Below, piece after piece: positions 44,190-52,240 of a DNA stretch of 64,000 bases. Origin of the DNA: Geodermatophilus sabuli (GTDB lineage: Bacteria; Actinomycetota; Actinomycetes; Mycobacteriales; Geodermatophilaceae); NCBI RefSeq assembly GCF_010686765.1, contig NZ_JAAGWF010000010.1, positions 124,001-188,000 of the forward strand. Reading direction: 5' to 3'. The notes below the pieces were generated by a model. It did not search any database, was not told where the DNA came from, and was given only the letters and a program-made list of their open reading frames with translations. Within the stretch, counting starts at the first letter, position 1; each line of letters begins with the position of its first letter. The position numbers and the translations under genes were made by a program.

Positions 44190-45133
44190 GCATCCCCTTC
44201 CGGTTCGGCGTCCTGGCGATGCGGCCGGCCGCGACGCGCACCGAGTGGCTGGACCGCGCGCGCCGTGCCGAGGACGACGGCTTCGGCACCTTCCAGGTGA
44301 GCGACCACTTCGACCGGTCCCCCGCCTCGCCGCTGCTCACGCTGGCCGCCGTCGCCCAGGCCACGTCCTCCATCCGGCTGGGCACGCTGGTGCTGGACAA
44401 CGACTTCCGGCACCCCGCGGTGCTGGGCAAGGAGCTCGCGACCCTCGACGTGCTGTGCGACGGGCGGCTGGAGGTCGGCATCGGCGCCGGCTGGATGCCC
44501 GCTGACTACGCCGTCTCCGGCCTGCCGTTCGACCCGCCGGGTCTGCGCGTGGACCGCCTGGCGGAGACCCTCGCCGTGCTCGACGCCGTCCTGGGGAGCC
44601 CGGAGCCGGTCACCTGGACCGGCGAGCACACCCGCGTCACCGGTCTGCGCAGCGTCCCCGCGCCGCGTCAGCAGCCCCGCCCCCCACTGCTGGTCGGCGG
44701 CGCCCGCCCGCGGGTGCTGGGGCTGGCCGGCCGGCTGGCGGACGTGGTCAGCGTGAACATCGACGTCCGGGAGGGGCGGGTGGGCCCGCAGGCCACCCGC
44801 TCGGCCCTCGCCGACGCCGTCGACGAGAAGGTGGGCTGGGTCCGCGCGGCCGCCGCGGGGCGGCCGGTCGCCCCCGAGCTGCACCTGGTGGCCTACTGGG
44901 CCGAGGTGACCGAGCGACCCGAGGAGGCGGCGGCGCGGCGGATCGCGGCGGCCGGCCTCGACCTGGCCCCGCGGGAGCTGCTCGCCTCCCCGCACTGCCT
45001 GATCGGCCCCCGCGCGCAGGTCACCGAGCGGCTGCTGCAGGCCCGCGAGCGGTGGGGCTTCTCCTACGTGACCGTCTACGACTCCGACGCGGCGTCCCTG
45101 ACCCCGGTCGTGGCCGGGCTCGCCGGGACCTGA
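44186..45133 (+). CDS. LLM class, probably F420-dependent oxidoreductase
   Basis: A 315-residue luciferase-like protein of the kind found in F420-making actinobacteria (TIGR03621-like): FRFGVLAMRPAATRTEWLD at the start, DDGFGTFQVSDHFDR, IRLGTLVLDNDFRHPAVLGKE split by family-typical residues, and VGIGAGWMPADYAVSGL. The GTG overlaps the previous stop (GTGA). Its last 58 bases overlap a convergent hypothetical gene. Partner enzyme of the epoxide hydrolase; whether it makes or reduces a substrate is undecided. Confidence 0.88.
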   Translation: MSIPFRFGVLAMRPAATRTEWLDRARRAEDDGFGTFQVSDHFDRSPASPLLTLAAVAQATSSIRLGTLVLDNDFRHPAVLGKELATLDVLCDGRLEVGIGAGWMPADYAVSGLPFDPPGLRVDRLAETLAVLDAVLGSPEPVTWTGEHTRVTGLRSVPAPRQQPRPPLLVGGARPRVLGLAGRLADVVSVNIDVREGRVGPQATRSALADAVDEKVGWVRAAAAGRPVAPELHLVAYWAEVTERPEEAAARRIAAAGLDLAPRELLASPHCLIGPRAQVTERLLQARERWGFSYVTVYDSDAASLTPVVAGLAGT

Positions 45134-45696
45134 GCGAGCTCGCCCCCGCCGGCCACCGTCCACGTGCAGTGCCCCGACGGGTCGGCCGGCGGGTCCACCC
45201 GCCACCGCTCGCCGCCGTGGTGGGAGATCGTGGCGATGCAGCGGGCGCAGTACCGGGGCCGGCCACCCGGGACCCCCGGCACCTCGCCGTCGGCGACGGT
45301 CGGCGTCTCCGGGTGCTCCCGCCAGTACCGCTGGCCACTGCCGCACCGGTGCCGGAACACCGTGCCGCCGTCCTCCGCCGTGACCGTGCCGGTCGATCCG
45401 TGCGCACGCAGCAGCGCGGCGATCTCCGCCGGGTCGATCCTCGCGTCGACGAGCGTGTCGAGCGACACCCGGGTGCCCGCCAGCAGCCGGTCGACCACCT
45501 CGCGCACCGGCCGCCCGTCGTCGGCGGCCACGTCGAGCAGCGCGGCGATCAGGCCGACCAGCCGGTCGTGCAGCGTCCGCCACCGGGCGTGCTCGGCCTC
45601 CACCATCGCCAGCACGTCGGGGGACACCGGCGGGTCGAGCCGTCGCAGCCGGTCGGGCAGCGGCTCCAGGTGCAGCTCGCCCGCGGGATCGGGCAC
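45076..45696 (-). CDS. hypothetical protein with Cys/His cluster, end of Liv operon
   Basis: I do not recognise this 206-residue protein. Residues 1-110 are alpha-helical (MVEAEHARWRTLHDRLVGLI, LAGTRVSLDTLVDARIDP). The C-terminal 80 residues carry HRCGSG, then RYCARCIATISHH (C-x2-C with His-His) and GHCTWTV, possibly a metal site. Start is the GTG at 45696, five bases after the livF stop. It is the last gene of the Liv operon and its 3' end overlaps the convergent luciferase-like gene by 58 bases. A role with the importer, or in processing its substrate, can only be guessed. Confidence 0.7.
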   Translation of the reverse strand: MPDPAGELHLEPLPDRLRRLDPPVSPDVLAMVEAEHARWRTLHDRLVGLIAALLDVAADDGRPVREVVDRLLAGTRVSLDTLVDARIDPAEIAALLRAHGSTGTVTAEDGGTVFRHRCGSGQRYWREHPETPTVADGEVPGVPGGRPRYCARCIATISHHGGERWRVDPPADPSGHCTWTVAGGGELAQVPASPATTGVRDAASES

Positions 45697-45701
45697 CGCG
45701 C

Positions 45702-46409
45702 TCAGCCCCGCAGGTAGGACGAGACGAGGTCCTCCGAGCGCAGCAGGTCCGCCGAGGCCCGCTCGAGCTGGTTGCGCCCGTTGCGCAGCACGTAGGTGCG
45801 GTCGGAGATCCGCAGGGCGGCCGCCTGCTGCTCGACGACGAGGAAGGTGACCCCGCCCTCCCGCAGGTCGAGGATGACCTGGAACAGGTCGCTCACGACG
45901 CGCGGCGCCAGGCCGAAGGACAGCTCGTCGACCATGAGCAGCCGCGGGCGGCTCATCACGGCCCGGCCGAGCGCCAGCATCTGCTGCTGCCCGCCCGACA
46001 GCGACGCCGCCTGCGCGTCCAGCCGGCCGGACAGCTCCGGGAACAGGCCCAGCACCCGCTCCTTGTCGCGCCGCCGGTCCTCGGCCGACCCCCGGCCGCT
46101 GACCGTGCCGAGGTCGAGGTTCTCCCCCACCGTGAGCGTCTGGAAGATGCCGCGGCCCTCCGGCAGCTGGCACAGGCCGAGGGCCGCGCGCCGCTCGGAC
46201 ACGGTGCGGCCCAGGGTCGTGCCGTCGAAGGTCACCGACCCCGACCAGGGGTGCAGCGCCCCGGACAGCAGCCGCAGGAGGGTGGTCTTCCCGGTGCCGT
46301 TCGGGCCCAGGACGGTCACGATCTCCCCCTCGGCCACCTGCAGCGAGATGTCGTGCAGGACCTCGAGGCGGCCGTAGCCGGCCGTGACCCCGTCAACCGT
46401 CAACAGCAA
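45702..46409 (-). CDS. livF: branched-chain amino acid-type ABC transporter ATP-binding protein LivF
   Basis: A 235-residue ATPase. Walker A GPNGTGKTT, signature LSGGQQQM, Walker B LLMVDELSFGL and switch His in VVEQQ context are present. The start appears to be TTG at 46409, preceded by GGGAG; this overlaps livG by 17 bases. Second ATPase of the Liv-type importer, energising uptake through LivH/LivM. Substrates of Liv-type systems include branched-chain amino acids, urea, amides and aromatic acids. Confidence 0.93.
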   Translation of the reverse strand: MLLTVDGVTAGYGRLEVLHDISLQVAEGEIVTVLGPNGTGKTTLLRLLSGALHPWSGSVTFDGTTLGRTVSERRAALGLCQLPEGRGIFQTLTVGENLDLGTVSGRGSAEDRRRDKERVLGLFPELSGRLDAQAASLSGGQQQMLALGRAVMSRPRLLMVDELSFGLAPRVVSDLFQVILDLREGGVTFLVVEQQAAALRISDRTYVLRNGRNQLERASADLLRSEDLVSSYLRG

Positions 46410-47181
46410 AGTCCGCTCCCAGGTAGGCCTCGACGACCACGGGGTCGTGCAGGACGTCGTCCGGACGGCCGAACTGGATGATCCGGCCGAAGTGCAGCAC
46501 GGCCACCTGCGGGCACAGCCGCGAGATCAGCCCCAGGTCGTGCTCGATGATCAGGACGGCGCTGTCGGAGGCCGTCACCCACGCGGTCAGCCCGGCGACC
46601 AGGCGCTCGACGTCCTCCGCCCCGAGCCCGGCCGCCGGCTCGTCGAGCAGGGCCACCGCGGGGTCGTTGAGCAGCGCCCGCGCCACCTCGATGATCTTCT
46701 GGGTGCCGATCGGGAAGGAGCCGGCGTCCCGCTCGACGACGTCGCCGAGGCCGAAGGTGGTCAGCAGCTCGCGGGCGCGCTCCTCCTGCCGGCGCTCCTC
46801 GCGCCGGGCCGAGGGCAGGCCGAACAGCTCGGCGAGGTGGCCGTGGCGGAAGTGCCGGTGCGCCCCGACCATGACGTTCGACAGCGCGGAGAGGTTGGGC
46901 ACCAGCCGCGGCGACTGGAAGGTGCGGGACACCCCGAGGGCGGCGATCCGGTGCGGCGGCCGCCCGGTGACCTCCTCCCCGGTCACCCGCACCGTGCCAC
47001 CGTCGGGGCGCAGGTAGCCCGAGATCACGTTGAGACACGTCGTCTTCCCGGCGCCGTTGGGCCCGATCAGCCCGGTGAAGCCCCGCCCGACGGCGAGGTC
47101 GACGCCGTCCAGGACGACGTTGCCGCCGAAGGCGACGCGGATGCCGGCCAGGTCGACGGAGGCGACGGCGGGGTCAGGCAC
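46393..47181 (-). CDS. livG: branched-chain amino acid-type ABC transporter ATP-binding protein LivG
   Basis: A 262-residue ATPase. Walker A is GPNGAGKTT, Walker B VALLDEPAAGLG, and the Q-loop GVSRTFQSPRL. The usual LSGG signature is replaced by FPIGTQKIIE, a change seen in some LivG proteins but worth note. The GTG at 47181 overlaps livM by eight bases. Works with LivF on the LivHM channel. Confidence 0.92.
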   Translation of the reverse strand: MPDPAVASVDLAGIRVAFGGNVVLDGVDLAVGRGFTGLIGPNGAGKTTCLNVISGYLRPDGGTVRVTGEEVTGRPPHRIAALGVSRTFQSPRLVPNLSALSNVMVGAHRHFRHGHLAELFGLPSARREERRQEERARELLTTFGLGDVVERDAGSFPIGTQKIIEVARALLNDPAVALLDEPAAGLGAEDVERLVAGLTAWVTASDSAVLIIEHDLGLISRLCPQVAVLHFGRIIQFGRPDDVLHDPVVVEAYLGADFAVDG

Positions 47182-48244
47182 GGCGCACCGCTCCCTTCCG
47201 GGCGGCCGAGCGGCCGGTGAGTCTGCCCACCAGGCGGGAGTCGCGGACCTCACGGCCCAGCGACACCAGCCCGCCGCGCAGGACGGTGATCGCGAGCATG
47301 AGCGCCAGCCCGTAGGCGATCGCCTGGAAGTCGCCGAGGTCCTGGAAGAGCTCGACCAGCACCACCGCGAAGGCGGCACCGACGATCGGCCCGTAGAGGG
47401 ACCCGGCACCCCCGACGAAGACCATCACGAGGAACGGGACCAGCAGGTTGAAGTCGAACATCGCCGGGAAGATGAACGTCTGCAGCTGGGCGTAGAGGGC
47501 GCCGGCCACCGCGGCGATGCCCCCGGAGATGCCGAAGGCCACGAGCCGGTAGCGCAGCGTCGAGACGCCGAGCGAGCCGGTCAGCGAGCCCAGGTGGCGC
47601 ACCGTCTGCAGCGTCCGGCCGAACCGTCCGTACAGCGCCCGCCGGGCGAGGAGGAACGCGACCAGGGCGATGGTCGCGGTCAGGAAGTACGTCGACGCGC
47701 TGCCCGTGATGCCGGGGATCGTCCAGACGTCGACGGCCTTGCCGGCACCGCCGCCGGTGAGGCCGTCGGCGGCGGTGAGCGCCTCGATGATGACGAACCC
47801 GAAGGCCAGCGTGGCGATGGCGAGGAAGAAGCCGGTGAGCCGGATGGCCGGGAAGCCGATGACCACGGCCATGAGCGCCGCCAGCACCGCGACCAGCGGC
47901 AGGGTGACCAGGAAGGGCATCCCGCGTTCGACCGCGATCGTGCTGCCGAAGGCGCCGACGGCGAACAGCGCGGCGTGCGCCAGCCCGATCTGCCCCGACC
48001 AGCCGATGAGGATGTCGAAGCCGAGCGTGGCGATCGCGTAGACCAGCGTCAGGTTGGCCACGAACAGCACGTAGCTGTTGACGACGAACGGCAGCGCGTA
48101 GAGCGCGACCACCACGACGGCGAGGACGGCGGGGGTGAGCAGCGGGCGCCGCCGGCGGGGCGCCTCGACGGGGGTGGCGACGGTCGCCTCGATGCCCGCC
48201 TCGTCGGCCAGCTCGGCCTCGAGGCGGGTGGACAGCTCAGACAT
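47174..48244 (-). CDS. livM: branched-chain amino acid-type ABC transporter permease LivM
   Basis: A 356-residue permease with about 10 transmembrane helices. Conserved segments are LGFDILIGWSGQIGLAHAALFAVGA (split by family residues) and the cytoplasmic EAA-like loop GRFGRTLQTVRHLGSLTGSLG. N-terminal 45 residues are polar. It overlaps livH by eight bases. Confidence 0.93.
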   Translation of the reverse strand: MSELSTRLEAELADEAGIEATVATPVEAPRRRRPLLTPAVLAVVVVALYALPFVVNSYVLFVANLTLVYAIATLGFDILIGWSGQIGLAHAALFAVGAFGSTIAVERGMPFLVTLPLVAVLAALMAVVIGFPAIRLTGFFLAIATLAFGFVIIEALTAADGLTGGGAGKAVDVWTIPGITGSASTYFLTATIALVAFLLARRALYGRFGRTLQTVRHLGSLTGSLGVSTLRYRLVAFGISGGIAAVAGALYAQLQTFIFPAMFDFNLLVPFLVMVFVGGAGSLYGPIVGAAFAVVLVELFQDLGDFQAIAYGLALMLAITVLRGGLVSLGREVRDSRLVGRLTGRSAARKGAVRRA

Positions 48245-49097
48245 CGCGCAACCTCAATCCCGCGGTGAAACCGGACGGACGGGCCAGCAGCACGAGGACG
48301 ACGGCCAGCAGGGCGACCGCGAACTCGATGCTGGTCGAGATGTAGAGGCCGGCCAGCGACTGGATGAGGCCCAGGGCGAGTCCGCCGAAGAAGGTCCCGA
48401 TGAGCGAGACGAAGCCGCCCATCGTGGCGGCCACGAACCCGTACACGATCAGCGAGGACGCCGAGTGCGTGGAGACCAGCGTGGACTGCGCCTGCAGCAT
48501 CACCGCCAGCGTCGCGATGGCGCCGCCGAGCGCCCAGGCCATGGCCGACACCCGGCCCACCCGGACGCCGATCAGCCGCGCCGTCGCGCGGTTCTCCGCG
48601 ACCGCCCGCATCTGCGCCCCCAGCGAGGTGCGGAAGAAGGACGTGATCGCGATCGCCCCCGCGGCGCCGAGGACGATCGTCACGATCTGCGCGACGCTCA
48701 CCTCGACCCCGCCGATGCTCACGAACGACCCCGACCACGGGGCGTCGAAGCGGCGCGCCTCCTGCCCCCAGATCCGGCCGATCAGCGCGTTGAGCGCCAG
48801 CGACAGCCCGATGGTCATGAGCAGCAGCGGGAAGTGCCCGTGCCCGGCGAGGCGGCGCATCAGCCCGACGTCGATGAGCACCGCCACCACGACCCCGGCC
48901 AGCAGGGTGACGACGACGGCCACCCAGAAGTTCGCGCCGGCCGCCGCGAGCGAGGTCCCGACGTAGGTCGCGACGAGCCCGATCTCGGCCATCGCGAAGT
49001 TCGGCACGTCCGCCGCCTTCATGACGACGACGATGGCCAGCCCCAGCAGGCTGAACCAGCTGCCCGCCTCGAGGCCGCTCAGTATCGACTGGAGCAT
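48237..49097 (-). CDS. livH: branched-chain amino acid-type ABC transporter permease LivH
   Basis: A 286-residue permease with about eight helices: MLQSILSGLEAGSWFSLLGL, FAMAEIGLVATYVG, and MRAVAENRATARLIGVRVGR, the usual EAA-like loop. The ATG at 49097 has AGGAAGG upstream. First gene of livHMGF plus a hypothetical gene. The predicted transcription start is about 190 bases upstream, so the leader is long. Confidence 0.94.
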   Translation of the reverse strand: MLQSILSGLEAGSWFSLLGLAIVVVMKAADVPNFAMAEIGLVATYVGTSLAAAGANFWVAVVVTLLAGVVVAVLIDVGLMRRLAGHGHFPLLLMTIGLSLALNALIGRIWGQEARRFDAPWSGSFVSIGGVEVSVAQIVTIVLGAAGAIAITSFFRTSLGAQMRAVAENRATARLIGVRVGRVSAMAWALGGAIATLAVMLQAQSTLVSTHSASSLIVYGFVAATMGGFVSLIGTFFGGLALGLIQSLAGLYISTSIEFAVALLAVVLVLLARPSGFTAGLRLRDV

Positions 49098-49271
49098 GGG
49101 CCCTTCCTGTCTCGGTGTCCGGGCGACCTCGGGGCGCGACCGGCGGGGACGACCCGGCTCCCCGGGAGGACCGGTGCGCCCGGCGGGCGCCGGGTGGGAG
49201 GAGGGCGGCGGTACCGGCCGCGAGACGGGCCGGCACCCCGGGTCCTGCGCTCCCCGGCCATGGCGGCCTCC

Positions 49272-49339
49272 GTGATCCACGTCACGTCTGTCGTCGCATG
49301 GTAGGGAGGCGGCGCAGGCGTCGTCAATGAGCTAGCGAC
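49272..49339 (-). promoter_or_regulatory. promoter of the livH operon with two operators
   Basis: On the minus strand: -35 TTGACG (49327-49322), 18 bases, -10 TACCAT (49303-49298). The 20-base repeat GTCGTCA-ATGAGC-TAGCGAC (49320-49339, plus strand) covers the -35. Palindrome GTGA-TCCACG-TCAC (49272-49285) is 12 bases past the -10, near the expected start. The leader from about 49291 to 49098 is roughly 190 bases, and I see no gene in it. Confidence 0.65.
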
Positions 49340-49389
49340 GAGCCGGCCGGTGCGTGCGGCGAGGCGGGCACCGGCCGGCTCGTGCGCCG

Positions 49390-50607
49390 TCACTCGGGGG
49401 CCTGGAAGTCCTGCAGCAGCTGCCACGCGCCGTTGGTGTAGACGGCGAGGCCGGCGGACTGGACGCAGGTGTGGCCCTCGGGGAGCGGCCCGCACTCGAT
49501 GTCGGGCACGGTGCCCAGCACGACCGGGTCGTCGGTGAGCGCCTCGGCCGTGGCGTGGAAGTTCTCGTAGGAGAGGTCGTCGCCCATCCGGTCCACCAGC
49601 TCGGCGAACGCGAGCAGGTAGCTGTAGGTCTGCAGCGAGAACCCGCTGGTGCCCTGCTCGCCGTCGTACTGCTCGGCCAGCTCCCGCCACTCGGTGACCT
49701 CGGGGGCGTCGGCCGTCGTCAGGTTCACCTGGAGGCCGCCGATGAAGCCCTCGGCCGCCGCACCCGCGGGGCCCACGGCGCTCGGGCCGCCGGTGCCCGC
49801 ACCGCCCTGGTCGGCGAAGACCGGCACGTTCACGCCGCGGCTGCGCAGCTGCTGGAGGACCAGGGCGACCTGCGTGTTGTCGGTCGCGAGCAGGACGGCG
49901 TCCGGGTTGGCCGCGACGACGTTGTTGACCGCCGACGAGACGTCCGTGCCGCCGGTCTGGGTGACCTCCTGCGCGACGAGCTCCATCTCCGGGTGCTTGG
50001 GGATCTGCTGTTCCAGCGCCTCCTCGGCCGACAGGCCCAGGTCGTTGTCCTGCTGGATGACCGCCAGCCGGGTCGCCCCCTGCGCGGCGAAGTAGTCGAT
50101 CGCCACCTGGTCCTGCGTCGTCCGGGTCGGGCCGAGGAGGTAGACCTCCTCCTGCTGCGGGTCCGACGGCGAGACCGGGCCCCACACCGGCGTCCCGTTC
50201 TCGGCGATGAACGGCCAGGCGCCGGGCAGGCCCTGCGAGCCGGCCGGCGCGACGAGTGCGTAGACGTTGTCCTGCGAGACGAGGCGGCGGACGTTCGTCA
50301 CCACCCGGTCGGGGGTGAAGCCGTCGTCGAGCAGGACGAGCTCCACCTGCCGCCCGCCGATGCCGCCGTCGGCGTTGATCTTGTCCGCGGCGATCCGCAG
50401 CCCGGCCTCCAGGCCCTGGCCGGCGACCGCCGCCGTCCCCGTCAGGGGCAGGGTCGCGCCGAGGGTGATCGTGTCGTCGCTGATGCCCGGTGGCGTCTCG
50501 CCACCGCCGCCGCCGCCTCCCCCGTCGTCGCTGGCGACGTTGCCGCACGCCGTCGCGGTGAGCAGGGCCAGCGCCGCCGCGCTGAGGAGTCGGGTCCGAC
50601 GGGACAT
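49390..50607 (-). CDS. ABC transporter substrate-binding protein, Liv type (lipoprotein)
   Basis: A 405-residue periplasmic-binding-type lipoprotein. The signal MSRRTRLLSAAALALLTA is followed by the lipobox TAC-G, so Cys24 or so would be acylated, then a Gly-rich linker. The domain begins ITLGATLPLTGTAAVAGQG, the Peripla_BP_6 pattern of Liv-type receptors, with YFAAQGATRLAVI and FADQGGAGTGGPS later. GGAGG precedes the ATG at 50607. It is transcribed from its own promoter, closely similar to that of livH, and should deliver substrate to the LivHMGF importer. Confidence 0.94.
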   Translation of the reverse strand: MSRRTRLLSAAALALLTATACGNVASDDGGGGGGGGETPPGISDDTITLGATLPLTGTAAVAGQGLEAGLRIAADKINADGGIGGRQVELVLLDDGFTPDRVVTNVRRLVSQDNVYALVAPAGSQGLPGAWPFIAENGTPVWGPVSPSDPQQEEVYLLGPTRTTQDQVAIDYFAAQGATRLAVIQQDNDLGLSAEEALEQQIPKHPEMELVAQEVTQTGGTDVSSAVNNVVAANPDAVLLATDNTQVALVLQQLRSRGVNVPVFADQGGAGTGGPSAVGPAGAAAEGFIGGLQVNLTTADAPEVTEWRELAEQYDGEQGTSGFSLQTYSYLLAFAELVDRMGDDLSYENFHATAEALTDDPVVLGTVPDIECGPLPEGHTCVQSAGLAVYTNGAWQLLQDFQAPE

Positions 50608-50632
50608 TGCTGGCCTCCAGGGGACTGGTGCG

Positions 50633-50698
50633 GTGATCGCCGTCACAGCTCGAGGCAGGATAGGAGCGCGCCGATTCCGTGGTCAATGAACTAGCGAC
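50633..50698 (-). promoter_or_regulatory. promoter of the Liv substrate-binding protein gene with two operators
   Basis: On the minus strand: -35 TTGACC (50686-50681), 18 bases, -10 TATCCT (50662-50657). The 20-base repeat GTGGTCA-ATGAAC-TAGCGAC (50679-50698, plus strand) covers the -35. Palindrome GTGA-TCGCCG-TCAC (50633-50646) is ten bases past the -10. This is in the 328-base gap between the binding protein and amidohydrolase genes. Confidence 0.65.
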
Positions 50699-50815
50699 GC
50701 TTCGGCGGATAACGATCCGGCGTCGGGGCCGCCGGCGTCTCCGGACGGGCGCGCGGGGACCGTTGCGCACGTCAACGGCGCGGTGCGGCGGTCTCCCACG
50801 GCCAGTCGATCATCC

Positions 50816-50887
50816 GTCGTCAGCCCCCTGACGACGGGTGCTTGACCGGGTATCCACCTCCTCCTACGGTCGGGTGACCGGGGTCAC
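50816..50887 (+). promoter_or_regulatory. promoter of the amidohydrolase gene with two operators
   Basis: On the plus strand: -35 TTGACC (50842-50847), 17 bases, -10 TACGGT (50865-50870). The 20-base repeat GTCGTCA-GCCCCC-TGACGAC (50816-50835) is a perfect inverted repeat; counting flanking C and G, ten-base arms. It lies six bases before the -35. Palindrome GTGA-CCGGGG-TCAC (50874-50887) begins three bases after the -10. Rest of the 50608-50935 gap holds nothing else that I recognise. Confidence 0.65.
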
Positions 50888-50935
50888 ACGGTCCCGGCAC
50901 TCCCATCCCGGTCCGCACTGGAACTCGGAGGAGCC

Positions 50936-52192
50936 ATGACCACACTCGAAGGCCTGTCCATCGGGGCGTCCCGGAGTTCGACGGTCACCTTCCTGCCCGA
51001 ACCCGACCCCCGGCCCCGCCGCTACACCATCGTCTCGGTCGACGACCACCTCGTGGAACCGCCGGACACCTTCGAGGGGCGGCTGCCGCAGCGCTTCGTC
51101 GAGCAGGGCCCGCGGGTCGTCGAGCAGGACGACGGAGGCCAGGTCTGGGTCATGGAGGACCGGGTCATCCCGAACGCCGGCACCAACGCCGTCGCCGGGC
51201 GCCCGCCGTCGGAGTACTCGATGGAGCCGACGCGGTTCGAGCACATGCGCCGCGGCTCCTGGGACCCGCACGCGCGGCTGGCCGACATGGACGTCGCCGG
51301 GGTGTGGGCCTCGCTGTGCTTCCCCTCGATGGTCGCCGGGTTCGCCGGGGCCCGGTTCGCCGAGACCAAGGACCCCGAGCTCGGGCTGGCCGCGATGCGC
51401 GCCTGGAACGACTGGCACCTGGAGTCCTGGTGCGGCGCCGACCCCGAGCGGTTCATCCCCCAGCAGATCACCTGGCTGCGCGATCCCGAGGTCGCCGCTG
51501 CGGAGGTCCGCCGCAACGCCGAGCGCGGGTTCCGGTCGCTGTCGTTCCCGGAGATCCCCGAGCGGCTCCGGCTGCCCAGCATCCACACCGGCTACTGGGA
51601 CCCGGTGCTGCGCGCCTGCGAGGAGACCGACACGACGCTGTCGCTGCACGTGGGTTCCGCGTCCGCGCTGGTCGGCGGTTCCTCGGACGCGCCGCCCGAG
51701 GTGACCACGTCCCTGTTCTTCGTCGGCTCGATCATCACGACGGCCGACTGGCTGTTCTCCAAGGCGGCCCTGCGCTTCCCCGGGCTGCGGATCGCCATCT
51801 CCGAGGGCGGCATCGGCTGGGTGCCCTCGCTGCTCGACCGGGTGGAGCACTGCTTCCGCTACCGCGACTTCACCGGGGGGTGGACCGACGAGGAGATGCA
51901 CCCCAACGACGTGCTGCGGCGCAACTTCTGGTTCTGCGCCCTCGACGACGCGGCGGGCTTCGAGATGCTCGAGCGCATCGGTGAGGACCGCGTCACCGTG
52001 GAGTGCGACTTCCCGCACGCCGACTCCACCTGGCCCGACACCCAGGAGTACATGCACCGGCAGCTGGGCTTCCTGCCCGAGCCGGTCATCGAGAAGCTCA
52101 CCTGGCGCAACGCCTGCGAGCTCTACCGGTTCGACCTGGCCGAGCGGGCCGCCTCGCGCGCCTGGCACCGGGAGGTCGCGGCACCGCAGTGA
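50936..52192 (+). CDS. amidohydrolase_2 family protein
   Basis: A 418-residue TIM-barrel metalloenzyme. The N-terminal metal motif is changed: the family's DxHxH is IVSVDDHLVEPP here, as in a group of actinobacterial amidohydrolase_2 proteins. Further positions are LSLHVGSAS (His), RIAISEGGIGW (Glu instead of His) and VECDFPHADSTWPD (Asp). The barrel architecture of decarboxylases and hydrolases is kept. GGAGGAG precedes the ATG. It is divergent from the Liv binding protein gene and shares the twin-operator arrangement, so it may act on the imported compound. Confidence 0.86.
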   Translation: MTTLEGLSIGASRSSTVTFLPEPDPRPRRYTIVSVDDHLVEPPDTFEGRLPQRFVEQGPRVVEQDDGGQVWVMEDRVIPNAGTNAVAGRPPSEYSMEPTRFEHMRRGSWDPHARLADMDVAGVWASLCFPSMVAGFAGARFAETKDPELGLAAMRAWNDWHLESWCGADPERFIPQQITWLRDPEVAAAEVRRNAERGFRSLSFPEIPERLRLPSIHTGYWDPVLRACEETDTTLSLHVGSASALVGGSSDAPPEVTTSLFFVGSIITTADWLFSKAALRFPGLRIAISEGGIGWVPSLLDRVEHCFRYRDFTGGWTDEEMHPNDVLRRNFWFCALDDAAGFEMLERIGEDRVTVECDFPHADSTWPDTQEYMHRQLGFLPEPVIEKLTWRNACELYRFDLAERAASRAWHREVAAPQ

Positions 52193-52204
52193 GCCGCCGG
52201 TGGG

Positions 52205-52232
52205 GGCGGGGCGGCGGACCGGCCGCCCCGCC
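52205..52232. terminator. bidirectional hairpin terminator
   Basis: Arms GGCGGGGCGG (52205-52214) and CCGCCCCGCC (52223-52232) match perfectly around the self-complementary loop CGGACCGG, between convergent stops. Confidence 0.65.
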
Positions 52233-52240
52233 GCCCGCGG

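Noticed and set aside
48237-49280. Longer livH start at 49280
   Set aside because: It would add about 60 Arg/Pro/Gly-rich residues before the first helix; the ATG at 49097 has AGGAAGG upstream and the usual family N-terminus.
49272-49285. Firm call of a CRP site
   Set aside because: GTGA-N6-TCAC fits the CRP core, but several regulator families use the same palindrome and no CRP-type gene is in the window, so it is listed only as an operator candidate.
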